Both the position numbers and the translations under genes were made by a program. A DNA stretch of 64,000 bases from Dama dama (lineage: Eukaryota; Chordata; Mammalia; Artiodactyla; Cervidae), in assembly GCF_033118175.1 (NCBI RefSeq), contig NC_083691.1:58432001-58496000 (forward strand). Reading direction: 5' to 3'. Every line of letters starts with the position of its first letter. Position 1 is the stretch's first letter. Below, piece by piece: positions 11,801-26,800 of this stretch. A model generated the notes under the pieces. That model searched no databases. It was not told where the DNA came from and saw only the letters and a list, made by a program, of their open reading frames with translations.

Positions 11801-14800
11801 TATTCTTGGACACCCCGGAAATGAGAGCTCACCCCGTGTCAAGACAGACTACCCCACCTGTGGAACCAAATTCCCACTTGTTATAATCAGTGGTGGTAGT
11901 TCCATTTTTAGTTTTTTAAGGAACCTTCATACTGTTCTCCATACTGGCTGCAGTAATTTACATTCCAAACAATAGTGCTACAGGATTCCCTCTCCTCCAC
12001 ACCCTCTCCAGCACTTATTGTTTATACATGTTTTGATGATGGCCATTCTAACCCATGTGAGGTGATACCTCATTCAAAAAGACACAGGCATCCCAATGTT
12101 CACTGCACCACTATTTACAATAGCCAGGACATGGAAGCAACCTAGATGTCTATGGACAGATGAATGGATAAAGAAGAAGTGGTACATATACAGTGACTAT
12201 ATTACTCAGTGATAAAAAGGAATGAAATTGGGTCATTTGTAGAGACATGGATGGACCTAGAGTCTGTCATACAGAGTGAAGTCAGAAAGAGAAAAACAAA
12301 TACCACATATTAATGCATATATGTAGAATCTAGAAAAATGGAACAGATGAATCTATCTGCAGGGTAGAAACAGAAATGCAGATGTAGAGAATGGGCATGT
12401 GGACACACTAGGGAAGGGGAGGGAGGGACAAACTGGAAGATTCAGACTGATACATATATACACTATCAAGTGCGAGCTAGCGGGAAGCTGCTATATAGCA
12501 CAGTGAGCTCAGCTGGGTGCTCTGTGATGACCTAGAGGGGGGGGATCGAGGGGTGGAAGGAAGGCTCAAGAGGGAGGGGATATATTATACATGTAGCTGA
12601 TTCACTTCGTTGTAGAGCAGAAACTAACACAACATTGTAAAGTAACTATACCCCAATAAAAATACACACCCAGAAAAACCCCCCAGTGGTGTTGAGACTT
12701 ACTGAGCACAAGCAGGGGCGCCGTTGACTTCGATGAGCCAGACCTTCAGCGCCTCGTCCACCATGAAGTCAAAGCCGAAGAGCTGAAAGCTCTGATAAGG
12801 GAGGTGTTTGGTGCTGATGGCGGGCTCCACGCTCGTGAGGCAGCTCCTACAGGGCATAGGGGAGAGCTTGCTGAGGATGGGGTGGTCTGGGCAGCAAGAC
12901 CAGGGCAGAGGTGCTGGGATGATTTTACATCCGATGTGCCGATGAAAACTGGCTTTGGCTTAATGCTCTCTTTTAAATGTATTACCAATAGATTATTCAA
13001 GGCGATGCAACTTATTTGTTAGAAAACTCTGCCATCACCCTTGTTCTTACAAGTAGTGGCTGCTTTCCCAGCAAGCGCTAAGTCATCACGATCCCTTTAA
13101 ATGTGGATTCCTCCAGCGGGTGGGCTGCTACCACATTTGCTGATAATAAACAAAACACTTCTATATATTTTTGCCATATTAAAAAAATGGCCCACCATTT
13201 TGTGATACAGAATTTGCAAGGAGAAGGCTGATCTCATTTCTTTCACAAGCTCCAGTTCGCTGCTTTTAACTAAAAGCCTTATATGCTGAAACAAGATATT
13301 GAAATATGGGACTGTTATTAGGATCAACTACTATTTGCAAAAATTAGAGGATTTTAGCGACAAGGAAAAGTTGAAAGTGAATCTTGGAAACCATGATGAA
13401 ATAGTACATGAAGCCTGAGGTCATGCTGCCGAAGCCAGAATCTCAGACAAATTTTTTAACTTCTTTAAGTGAAGTGTTGACTTCATTGTCTGTGAAATTG
13501 GGGTAAAAATAACACATATTCCCAGTGCTGAGATGGTTCAATGATATAATTACCTAAGGAACTTGTCATACCTCCTGGAAGCTGGGAGGCATCTAATGAA
13601 TGTTGTTATTAGTGAACAAGTATATTTACTTGTTTGTTTTATTTTATTGTTGTTGTTATATTTTATTAATTTATCATTAATTTTGGATAATCATGAACCT
13701 ATTACTTATGAATGAAAAAGAACTCTTATCTAGTACAACATCCCAGAAAGTCTATACCATTTCTATTTTATAAAACTCCTCCCTGATTTTTCCCTCAACT
13801 GGATGTTGGGGCAAAATATTTATTTTAGTAAACACAGTATGTTAGGATGACTCTAAGAATATCAGAGACAGCTCTCCTTCTACCCAAGCTGTATATTTAG
13901 AAGGAAAAAGATGTGTCTTATAAGTAGGTTTTGGCTTATGACTTTAAAGAAGAACCGGGGCTTCTATATTCTGCATTTTCTGTCTTACATCTCTATGAGA
14001 GAATACCCTTGACCTCTGTAATTAAAATGCCCTTTACAATATTATAATTAAGAAAACATTTAAAATTTAATGGGTTCTTATGATAAAAAGTCTATTACAT
14101 TTAAAAATTTTTCTTAAATAAAAAAAAAATACTAAAGGATAAAGGATAAAAAGTGAAAGAAACATTACGCTCCAACACTTATAGGAAAAACCAGAAGTCA
14201 GAACCAAATCAAAACAAAATATTTTTTATTTGTTAGGAGTTCAAGTTAATAAATCACTTTAGAAGAATTTTTTTTTTATATATAGCTAATTTTTTTTTAG
14301 CTGGAGTAGGAAGTCTGGGGGAAGTTAGCTGGGGGAGAAAAAAAAGAACATAAGATCCAGGAGGAGCATTTATAGAACTTAAGTAGGAACACTGTCTGAA
14401 TGGCACAGAACAATGAGAAGGAGGGAGATAGCAAATATATCTTTTGCTGAAATAGGAATTCTTTCTTCAGTATATTTGATTTATCTGGTGTTCTAAGCAC
14501 GTGTAATCCCTGAAGAAATGGAACTCTGAGCCTTGTAATTATCCTGCTGGACTCTATGTAAGAATGTGGTTATTTTTGTTGTTTAGTTGCTCAGTCGTGT
14601 CTGACTCTTTGCGACCCCATGGACTGTAGCCCGCCGGGTTCCTCTGTCCATGGGGATTCTCCAGGCAAGAATAATGGAGTGGGTTGCCATTTTCTTCTCT
14701 AGGGGATATTCCCAACCCAGGGATTAAACCCCATGCGTCTCCTGTGTTGGCAGGCAGATTCTTTACCACTGAGCCATCAGGGAAGCCCAGTGTAAGAATA

Positions 14801-17800
14801 CATTAAGGAAAAAGCTTCAGTCATCATGAGAGGGTAGCAGTGACCCAACAGAATAGCAATCCCAGGAATAGACTCTCGCACAAATGACCACCTGATTTGT
14901 AACAGATTTGTAACAGAAAGGGCCACCACAACGTGGTGGGGAAGGGACAGTCATATGTACAAGTGACCCTGGGTCAACAGAATATATTCTAGAAAAACAC
15001 GACACTTGACATAAAACAATGCAGAGAGATTACAGGTCTAAAATATGGGAGAAAACCCAGAGGTCCATCAACTCCAGAAAGGATAAACCATGGACCATTC
15101 ACACAATGAAATATGACACAGAAACAATATTGAAAAAATCGGAACACAAAGCAAGAATTACAGTATAATTCCACTTACATAAAGTTTATGAACAAGCAAA
15201 AGGAATCTATGGTGATAAAAGTCGGAGAGTGGCTATCTCTGGCAGAGAGTATATATTTTGAGGTAGTTCAAGGGTATCTTTTAGGATGCCGTAAATGTTT
15301 TCTATCCTGATTTACATTATGATTAGATGAATGTATGCATAATTTAAAATTCACTAGATTTTTACCATATATGTACATTTCTCCAAATAATGTATTACTT
15401 AGCTTTGCTTGTTTTTCAATTTATATGAACAGGGCCAGTTTATAATTTTTTGCTTGGCATTGTATTTGGGTAACTCTAGTTGTAAAATCCTTCAGGAATA
15501 AGGAGGAACCAAGACATTCTAAGATGTTGGAAAATCAAGAGGATTTATCACCAGCAGAATTGCTCTAAAAGAAATGATGAAGTCTGAAGGGACATGAAAC
15601 TTGGAATTTTAGGGCTGAAGCAAGGGCAAAGGAAACAGCAAATATCTGGGTAAATGTAAAAGAGTGTTTCCCTCTTTTGTATTTAAAGTGGGTTTCTTGT
15701 AAACAGGATACAGCTTGGTCTTTTTTTAATCCAACAAAGTAATCCATTACATATTAGGTTTAAGTATATCATAGCCCCTGGAGTAACCATTCAAACAAAC
15801 AAACAAAAATACAAAGAGATATATGCAAATACTCAACAGAACTCTAAAAAAAGTTCAGACAATTCAGAAGAAGGCAAGAAAGAAGGAAATGAAAAAAAAA
15901 AAAAAAACAAAAAAGAAGGGACAAATGGACAATGAATGATAACATGGTAGATGTAAATTGCATCAAGCCAGCAATTACTTAAAATTTGAATGGTATAAAC
16001 ACAACGATTGAAAAACAGAGATGATACACTGGATTAAAAGCAAAACAAAACAAAATCCAATGATGTGTCTCTCAGAAACCCATTTTAATTATACAATAGA
16101 GAGGAGGAATAAAGAGATGAAAAGATATATATTATTAATCAAAAGAAAGCTGGAGTGACTACATTAATATCAGACAAAACAGACCTCAAAATAAGAAACA
16201 CTACCAGAGACAAAGACAGAAACTACTTAATGATAAAGAGGTGAATTCTTCCCAAAGAAATAACAGTTCTAAATGTATATGCACCTGACAACAGATCTTT
16301 AAAATACACAAAGCAAAAAACAAATAAAACTAAAAGGAGACATAGACAGATCCATAATTATACTTGGAGACTTCCAAAGTTTTACCTCTCAATAATGGAC
16401 AGAACAAGTAGAATAGAAAATCAGCAAGAATACAAAAGACTTGAATGACACTACCAACTGCCTTCACCTAATGGGCATTTGTAGAACACCTGCTCAACTA
16501 CAGCAGAATAAACATGGTTTTTAGTACATGTGGAACATTCACTAAGATGGACCGTATTAAGAAAAAATTTTAAATAAATACATAAGTAAAGATAGACCAT
16601 ATTCTGGACCATGAAACAAACTTTAACAAATTTAAAACCATACAAAGTATGTTCTCTGACCATAATGAAATGAAAATTCCTTGAGAATCCCAAATATTTG
16701 GAAATTCAGCAAAAATTTCTAAATAACACACAAGTCAAAGATGAAGTCACAAGGGAAACTAGAGAGTATTTTAATAAAATGAAAACAAAAACATGACAGC
16801 AAAATCCATGGGATGCAGCCAACGAGTTCTTATAGGAAAGCCGATGGCATTAAATGCTTATATTTCTAAGAAAACTAAATATCTCAAATCAGTGATATGA
16901 CCTTATACTTTAAGGAAACTAGAAAAAGAAGAGAAAAGCAAACCCCTCAAACACAGAAGAATAAAAATAATAAAGAACATGAAGAAATTGAAACCAAAAA
17001 CGACAGAGCAAAGCTATAAAGCCAAATGCTGACTTTTAGAAGAGATGAATAAAACTGATAAGCCTCTAACCAATCTGCCCAAGTGAAAGAGAGAAGATAT
17101 AAATTACCAATATAAGGTAATCGAAGGATTAAGCATAAAGGTTTTAAAAAGCTTCATCACTACAGATCGTATTAAAAGGATAATAAAGGGATATAACAAA
17201 TAATTTTTGTCCTTAAATTAGACAACTGAAATGGAACAATTCCTTGAAAGGCACAAACTCCCAAAGCTCCTTCAAGACACATTTAACCAAAAGAGATAGG
17301 ATTAGGTTACCTTATTATATGTTTGATTTGTAGTAAGATACTACTTTCCAGGGTGATGTTCAAAGCACTTGTTAGGTACTGATTGAACGCCTCAAAGAAC
17401 ATTTCGTTCCCTTCTTCATACTTCCCATAGTTCTTTGAGTACTCCTTCTGAATGCAGTGATTGGTCAAGTGGCAGGTTTTATCTTGGAAATTATCCATAT
17501 GATATGGTTCTGAAGCAGTCCGAAGGACACCCTCTCTATAGAGGTAGATGTTAAACTGATGATCCACCAAGACCCAGCTTCTGCAAAGTAAAAAAAAAAA
17601 AACACTATTTTATTCAAGTTATCCAAAGCTTCTCCATATTCTATTTATCATCCCCACACCTTGACTATTCTGGGAGGAAACAGAGGAAGGAGGTAGTTTC
17701 TAAAATTATATGAGGTTACAAACTTCCCTGGTGATCCAGTGGTTAAGAATCTGCCTTGCAATGCAGGGGATGCAGGCTTGAGCCCTGGTCGGGGAACTGA

Positions 17801-20800
17801 GATCTCACATGCCATGGGGCAATGGAGCCTGCACACCACAACTACATAGAAGCCCATGTGCTGCAAGGAAGACCCAATGCACCAAAAAATAAATAAACAA
17901 ATATTAAATAAATAAATAAAATTATATGAGGCAAGCCATGACAATTAGCCAAAAGAGTGAATTATCACTGTAATGAGGCAAAGAAAACATTTCATCATAA
18001 CTGACAAGGAGACTCTGGTCCATTCAAAAGATACAGTATTTTGAAGCGATCTGAGTGGGCCATTTTTTACGGTTAATATGAAACCCCCAGTTGCCATGTT
18101 TGCTCTTTTAGTAATCTTAAGAAGACTGTTCCTACTGAAGCTGGTCTGACAAGACAGGTGTTTGAGAAGCAGTAAGTCAAAGTGTAGGCATGAAGGTGAC
18201 AGAGTCCTGGTTGGGTGATGACAGCAAGGCCCGGGGCAAGCTGGGGCCAGGGCTATTCAGCTTTTGAAAGCACCCACAACCTCTTTCTCATTGCCAAGTC
18301 CTTTCTTGGAAACATAAAGTCCAAAACCCTAAGGTGTGTTCAAGAAACCCTTAAAAAGTGGGACTCAGATAACAGAGGGAGGACACAGCCTTTAGCAGGC
18401 TCATGTGATCTGCTGTGTCTGACTATGTATTCTGTGTATATCTCTTTGCTTCTTTCATAAGCAAGCCCCACACACTGATGCCCTTCCTTTTGGATCCACT
18501 AGTCATCTCTAGTAAAAAAAGAATATTAAAGGGACTTCCCTGGTAGACCAGTGGTTTAGAATCCCGCCAATGCAGGAACATGGGTTCAATCCCTGGTCTG
18601 GGAAGATCTCACATGCCATGGGCAACTAAGCCCATGTGCTACAACTACTGAAGCCCAAAAGCCCTAGAGTCTTGTGCGCCACAACAAGAGAAGCCTCTGC
18701 GATGAGAAGCCTGCGCACCACAACTAGAGAGTAGTCTGCACTCGCCACAACTAGAGAAAGCCTGTGTGCAGCAACAAAGATCCAGGGCAGCCATAAATAA
18801 ACAGATTTTAAAAGAGAGAATACTAAAAGAAAAAGAGAAAGAGAAAATTCATCATCTTAGTAACATTTTATAGAAAGACAAGAGAAAGAGTGAAAGAAAA
18901 ACAGAAAATGAAGTATAGCAACAGTTCCATTCAGCCACTCAGCTTGAAAGTGCTAGTCACTAAGTCGTATCCGACTCTGTGCGACCCCATGGACTGTAGC
19001 CTGTCAAACTCCTCTGTCCATGGCATTTTCCAGGCAGGAATACTGGAGTGGGTTGCCATTCCCTTCTTCAGGGGATGTTCCCCACCCAGGGATCAATGCA
19101 TTGCGGGCAGATTCTTTACTGTCCACGCCACCAGGGAAGCCCAACTTGGGTGACATTGAATGCAGCCCAATACTTTCTCACACACCAGATCACACTGCTC
19201 ATCACACACAATTGCATTTTTCCCAGATTTGAAAAACAAAAACTCCAGATGTGGATGCGTTACCGGATGTCAAACTTGCGATGACCGGGCTCCAGGAGCA
19301 GTGGGCGCTCCAGGTATTTCTGGATCACGTGCACCTGGCCTTGGTTGTCTATGAAATCCAACAGTTCTGTAGCATCTGAGGAGATGAGGATGCCTTCACC
19401 TACAGGGCAAAAGCAAAGCAAGATCAGTTCAGTTCATCCCAGGAGGAAAAAGAAAAGCTCTCCGCAAAGCCAGAAGGGAAATGCTGGGAAAAAGCCGACA
19501 GGAGGCTGTCAGTGGCCGGCTTGCTTTTCTTCTCCATCCCTTCCCTCCTTCCATCTCTCACTCTCCTGTCTCCCTACAAAAGCACCTGCATTATCCAACC
19601 CCACTCTCTATTTACATAGGATTGTAAACACCATCATGGCAGGCTCCGACCATGAAATTTCATTTTGACGGATATTCAAAATTTGAGCACTTTGAATACA
19701 GGCCACTACTCTTGATCACCGGCTATCACGATAAAGGTTGTGTGTTGCTTATAACCAATACACCCACTGGAAACACTATATTTTACAGAAACATCAGTAA
19801 GGTTATGGCATGAAGACAAATGTAATAGAACATTCTTGAAGCACTGTAATAGAAAACACTGGATACATTCAAAGTGTCCAGCAACCGAGACATAATCATA
19901 CTGAGTAAAGTAAGTCAGACAGAAGAAGACAAATATCGTAGGATACCACTAATATGTGAAATCTAAAACAAAAAAAGGTACAAATGTACTTATTTACAAA
20001 ACAGAAATAGAGTCACAGATGTAGAAAACAATCTTATGGTTATCAGGGGTGAAAGGGGATGGGGATAAACTGGGAGATTGGGATTTACATATACATACTC
20101 CTACCTATAAAACAGGTAACTAATAAGGACTTAACTGTATAGCACAGGAACTCTACTCAATACTTGATAATGACCTATATGGGAAAATAATCTAAAAAGA
20201 TCGGATATATGTATATGCATAACTGGTTCACTTTGCTGTACGCCTGAAACTAACACAACATTGTAAATCAACTAGACTCCAATAAAAAGTGTCCCTCAAC
20301 ATTAAATAAATGATGCAATATTTTAAAAGAGCTTTGAGACATTTTACATACTATAAAAGTCACCCTTTTAAAGTGTAAAATTCAATGGTCTCTAGTATAT
20401 TCAAGGTTTGCAACCATTACTACAATCTAATTTTAGAATGTTTTCATCACCTCCCCCCAAACTTCATACCCACTAAGCAGTTATAGCCATTCCTTCCTCA
20501 CCCAAGCCTCTGATGACCACTAACCTACTTTCTATCTCCATAGGTTTGCCGAATCTAGAGACTTCATATAAATGGAAATAGATAGTAAGAGGCCTTTTTT
20601 GGTCTAGCTTCTTCCATTAACAAAGTTTTTTTCAAGCTTCATCCATGTTGCAGCATGTGTCAATATGCCTTTCCACCTTTCTATGACTAAATATTCCACT
20701 GTGTGGATGGCTACACCACATTTTTTTCAATCGATCAATCGATGCACATTTGGATTGTATCCACTGTAGTTTGGCTTTTAAAAAAACTTTTATTTTATAC

Positions 20801-23800
20801 TGGAGTATAGTTGATTTTCAATGTTGTGTTAGTTTCAGGGGTATAGCAGAATTGATTCGGTTATATAAATACATATATCTTTGTTTGGGTCTTATAAAGG
20901 TGCTATGGAGACTTGTATCATAGTTTTTGTTTTCAAAAACTTTTGAAAAATGTTTCCATCTCTTTTGGAAATTAGCATCATTAGCCTTCTTTCTGACTAG
21001 ACTGTGGGTCCATGAGCACAAGAGACCCATGTCTGTCTCATTTATCTCTATCTCCAAATGTTCATTACTTCTCTTATTCATCCATCCATCTATACATTCA
21101 TTCATTCACTCAATATATATCTTGATCCTCTGTTGATTGTCAGGTGCTATCCTGGCCCCAGGGACAGTGCTGAGTACCAATGTGACATGGTCTGACTCTG
21201 CTCTAATAGGATCTCTGTCTGCTGTACTGTGTGGAGACTCGGGAGAGTGGCCGAGAATAGGAGGACAGGGAGCAATGCCCCAGGTGACGGTGAAGGTGAC
21301 TCAGATCCAAGATGGGTGGTGGAGATGGTAAACAGTGGCTTGCTCTGAATATAGTATAAAGTTACGCCAACTATACCCAGAATGCACTAGGTTCTATGTG
21401 TCTGTTTAACAAGAATACAATTAATTTATTCAGCTATTCATTTCATTTTGTAATTACCAAATAAAACAAATCCACACCACTAATCTCCTCAGCTCCTAAA
21501 GTGAAATGTCTTCTCTGTTTGGCATTAATTCTCTCCGTACCTCCCTCTGCTGCTGAGCATCACTCTCTGTCTTGTGTTGGGGAGGGTCCAGGGACCACCC
21601 AGGTGGGATCACCGCCATGACCTGTCATGTCCTTCTGCCCAAGGCCTGCCTCACTCCTTGTTCTCGTGCCAGTCAAGTCCATGACACAAGGACGCACGGT
21701 GTCCTCACGGTGGCCACCCTGACTCCATTCTCCATCCACAGGAGGAATCTGGAATGCTGTGGATGACTATTTCCTCTTCCAATTCCCCCGTTTACTATCG
21801 GAACAAAGCTAGGGGACAGTTCTGGGGAAGAGGTCACAGGAGGAGAGGGAGAATTAGGTGAGGCACCTGAAGATTCTAGGTGATGCCCTTCTGTCTCACA
21901 GTTGGTGAAAAAGAAGGTGAGGTCCACTGGACCTGGGATAAAAATAAGTACCAATGTGTCAGGGAGAAGAATGAGGTAAGGGATAGTTAGGGAGTTTGGG
22001 ATGGACATGTAACACTGCTGTATTTAAAATAGATAACTTAACAAGGACCTACTATACAGCACAGGGAACTCGATTCAGTAATGTGGCAGCCTGGATGGGA
22101 GGGGAATTTGGGGGAGAATGGATACATGTGTATGTATGGCTGAGTCCCTTAGCTGTTTATCTAAACTATAAAATCACAACACTGTTAATCAGCTATACCC
22201 CAATACAAAATAAAAAGTTTTTTTTAAAAAAGAGATAATTAGGGAGGGGAAAAAAAAAAAAAGAGAGACAATTACCAAAATGATGGTAATAGGTGTTTTA
22301 ATTTGTAGTAGGGGAATAATAGTATCTGTACATTCTAACTTCCTGTAATGAACCCATATTGTTTATAAGATCAAAAGTGAGGTTGGAAATAATAATGAAG
22401 TTGATTTTGACTCAAAAAAAAAAAAAGAGTACCAATGGCCAGATGGTCTTTCAAGGCAATCAGAGATGTGTAAGTTCAAAATGGAATGGTTTTTAAGATA
22501 GCATATGATAGTAGTTATAGAGAGGGACCATGTCTATGTGATCGATACATTGGCAACTGTCTTATTTTAAGACTGAGTTATGACATACCTCATACCTTTA
22601 GTGCATTGATTCTCACACATTTATTAAGTGCCTGTGGGCAAAGTACAGAGATGAAGAAAACAGAAAATCTGTGTTTACATGGAGCGTGCAGGATTATGGA
22701 GGAGATGAAGAGATAAATTAATAAGTAATAGAGTGCTGGAAAAGGTTAGTGCAGGGATGGAAAATTAAAACAGGGGAAAGGATAGAAAGCAATGGACATA
22801 GAGGCTATTTTAGATCAGAAAAGCCTCTCTGACAAGGCACCATCTGAGCTGAGAAACGAAAAACAGCCCATGGAAGTGCGTTCCAGGTACAGAGATGAAT
22901 TTAAAGTATTTGAGGGACTCTAGGCAGGCTTCCTGGCTACAGTACAGGGAGCAAGGCCAAGAATAGGGGGTGAGATCAGAGATATGGGCAAATACCAAGT
23001 GGTGTCGACTTCCAGCAGGACTTGAGTTTATTCTAGTTGCCTCGGGGAGGCAGCTGGTAAGTCTTGAGTGGGGAGTTATATGATCATGTTTCCATTTTTA
23101 AAACATCATTGGGCCCGAGAGCAGGAGAGCTGCTGTGAAAAGGCATTGTAATTACCCAGGTTAGAGAGAACAGGAGCTTTGATATCAAGTGAGAGCAGTG
23201 GAAATGGCAAGAAAAGTTCTATTCGAGACTATTTTAAAGGTAGAGTTAGCAAGACTTGCTGATGTGTTAGAGATTGACTGTAAAGCAAAGAGCAGGCAAG
23301 AAGGACTCCCAGGTTTGGGGTCCAGAGGCTGGGTGAAAAGTGGGATCATGTACTCCATAAGCAGGCAGAAAGAGGAGCAGGTTGGGGTGGGTATAGTTTG
23401 GAAGGAAACAAAAGGTTCTACATCAGACATATTAAGTTGAAAATGCTTACCGTTGGGTTTGGAGCTTAAAGAGAAAGCCCTCAGCTCAGAGACACTTTTG
23501 CTTATTTTATTTTACTTTATTTTTAGTATACAGTAAGTCCCCTACATACGAACCTTGAAGTTGCAAACTTTCAAAGATGAGAACGTGCGTTTGTATGTCA
23601 AAATCACGTAAGGCAGTTCACGTGTCTGGAGCATGCTGTCACGTGCTGCGTCCTCCACAACTGCTTGTGCAGCTTGCCCTTCGTCTCCTGCTGCTCCTGA
23701 CCCTTCAGCTCGACCATCTCCCAACCTCCTCTCCCTCCTCCATCAGTAACTCTTCTTGCCTGTTCCCTCGATGCCAGCCCCTGTGTGCCACCTGTTGTAC

Positions 23801-26800
23801 TGTACTACTGTACTTTTCGTGGTACTGTAGTGTCAGATGAAAAATGTTTATTTTTTTTTAATGTCTTATTTGTGTGAAAAGTATTATAAATCTATTACAG
23901 TACAGTACTATACGGCCGACTGTGTTAGTTGGGTACCTATGGGAAAATCCCCTGGAGAAGGGAATGGCTACTCACTCCAGTATTCTTGCCTGGAGAATCC
24001 CATGGACAGAGGAGGCTGGTGGGCTACAGTCCATGGGGTTGCCAAAAGTCGGACACGATTGAGCTACTAGGCACACGCACAAACAAACTGGGCTTATGAA
24101 TGTGCTCTCAGAATGGAACTAATTCGAACATAGGACTTTCTGTAAGTGATTTGGAGATACACATTTCTAGGTCATCAGAACCTAGTTATTTTAAATTGTG
24201 TAACTAGATGTGGTCTCTATTCTGGAGGATTCAGATTAGAATAGTCACTGATCTAAAGACATCATTTGAATCTAACAAAGCATATTATGCACCCACAGGG
24301 AAGGGAGAGGGGCAGTGATGCCAACTCACCTTTGGCTCCGGCTGATGATTTTGCGATCCAAACGTTGCCCTCTCCCTCCTCTTTCTTTCTGTTATATGAA
24401 GCCAGGAAAAATTCTCTCTCGTCCGTCCTTGAACTATGGAACGGTGGATGGATTCCATTCTGAGCTGGAGCAACTGGGGTCTTGAGGTTGGTTGGATAAA
24501 TCACGTAGGACTCGGGGAACCATGTGCAGGACTCAGCCAGTTCTGGGCTGGTTTTGATGAGCCTGGCAGACGATAGAAGGTCAGTCTCTCTTCTGAGGAC
24601 ACTCTCTCCCTCTATTCAGAAAAGCCAGTGCTTCGCTCCACAGCTCTCCAAGGAGGCATGGCCAGAGCCTGGAGCTGGTCTTATACCACGCCTCACACTT
24701 GGCCTCACTGGGCAGACCTCCAATGGACCACAGAGCAGCACACAGCTGTTACGCAGGACCTTACAGGCACACTCCATGGAATTCCAAAGGGGCTTAATGT
24801 CCAGAACTTTAACTCCTCTTAAAATGTATCACTAAGGAAACTTAACTTGCAATGATCCTGAACCAACATATTTCCAACAAATACGCTGTAGCCAAGCTAG
24901 ACCTGCACTAACAAACCCAAGTGGAGAATTGAGGAAACTATCTGGATTACTAGCAAAAATACTACCTTGGCCCAACTCTGGAGAGAAAAGCCTAATACTC
25001 TGGAATTTGAATTATCTAAAGATTTATTTTAGTCTTTTACTTCTTGCTTTTAGCTCAGCCTGGTTACAGTGGCAGAGTAAGAAGAATCTTTTTTTTGGTG
25101 AGGGGAGGGGCAGCCCCATGTAGCTTGCAGGATCTTAGTTCCCAGACCAGGGATTGAACCTGTATCACTGGACTGCCAGGGAATTCCCAGGAAGAGTCTT
25201 TCTGATGGAACACAGGACTCTGGTGGTCATAACTAAACACATCTCCTGCCTCCCAAATAACATAACAAGGGGGATATAAAATCAGGCACTTAATACACAC
25301 AAGGGCTTCCCTCGGCATCTCCTTCCCAATGAGATCTCTAGGGGGAGGCACCAGCATCACCTTTCATGGATGAGGTTCTGGGTCACAAAGAAATGAATTT
25401 CCCAACATCATAAAGGTAGTGAGGAACAGGTAGGATGCAAGCTCTGAATCGTTCCCAAGTCCTAACTCTAAACCCATTCTTGGTCCCCAGGAATCAGAGG
25501 AGGGAAGAACCTAGCCAAAGACACTCACAAGTGTCCCCTGAGCTGACCTTCTTTGTCTCTCTAAAACACAAACGGCGGAGCCTGGTCTGTAATCAGCAAA
25601 ACTCAGTCTGCGAGCCAACAGCAGAAATAATGAAAAGAAGCTATAAATTTAGATTTTTAAATAAAGCTCTTCTCTGATAGCTCAGTTAGTAAGGAATCCA
25701 CCTGCAATGCAGGAGACCCTGGTTCAATTCCTGGTTCGGGAAGATCTGCTGCAGAAGGGACAGGCTACCGACTCCAGTATTCTTGGGCTTCCTTTGTGGC
25801 TCAGCTGGTGAAGAATCCGCCTGCAATGTGGGAGACTTGGGTTTGATCCCTAGGTTGGGAAGATCCCCTGGAGAAGGGAAAGGCTACCCACTCCAGTATT
25901 CTGGCCTGGAAAATTCCATGGACTATAGGGGTCGCAAAGAGTCAGACACGACTGAGTGACTTTCACTTTCACTTTAAGTCAGAGGCAATGGAATTTAACT
26001 TAAAGAACTCAAAATAACCAAAAAACAAAACAAAAAAAAAACCATACATTTCTTCTCACAGATCATTCGGCTCTATCTGCACTGTCCAATATGGTGGCCA
26101 TGAGCCACATGGAACTTTCAAGTGCTTCGCAGCGCTTGAAAAGTGGCCAATGCAACTCAGGAACCCAATTTCCAATTGTGTCTAGTTTTAATTTAAAAGT
26201 TGAAGCATTGTAAGATATGTTTCCATGAAGCACAACAGTACTGTTTTGGCAAGATGATGTTTCCCTTTAACCACTGGGTGACCTAAGATGCTGTTGTTGA
26301 AGGGTGGCCTGTGTGTCGGGGGCACACGCTGCTTCTAGTATTAAACATAAAACATAAAAGCATCACTGTTCTCTTTGTGGACAATAGATGGATTCATGCG
26401 AATTGTTTTCCAGGCACTGATGAAACATTATAACATGCTTATTATGCTCATAGCACAAGTTATAGTAATAGCTTTGTTGTTGTTGTTTACTCAATAAGTT
26501 GTGTTCAGGTCCTTATGACCCCATGGACTGTGGCCCTCTATGTTCCTCTATCCATGAAATTTCCCAGGCAAGAATACTGGAGTGGGTTGTCATTTCCTTC
26601 TTCAGGGGATTTTCCTGAACCAGGGATTGAACCTATTATTTCCTGCAGGTGTTTCTTTACTACTAAGCCACCTGGGAAGCCCTAGTAATAGCTAGGTAAT
26701 CATAATTGGTAAACAAGCATAATTTTTTTTAAATAAAAAAAATGTGTATGGACAAGTTCTTCAATTTAAAACAAAGGTATACTACTGATTCAAAACTGAG

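Noticed and set aside
12650..12661. L1 AATAAA near exon 6 as a premature poly(A) site for TTL
   Set aside because: It is on the plus strand, antisense to TTL.
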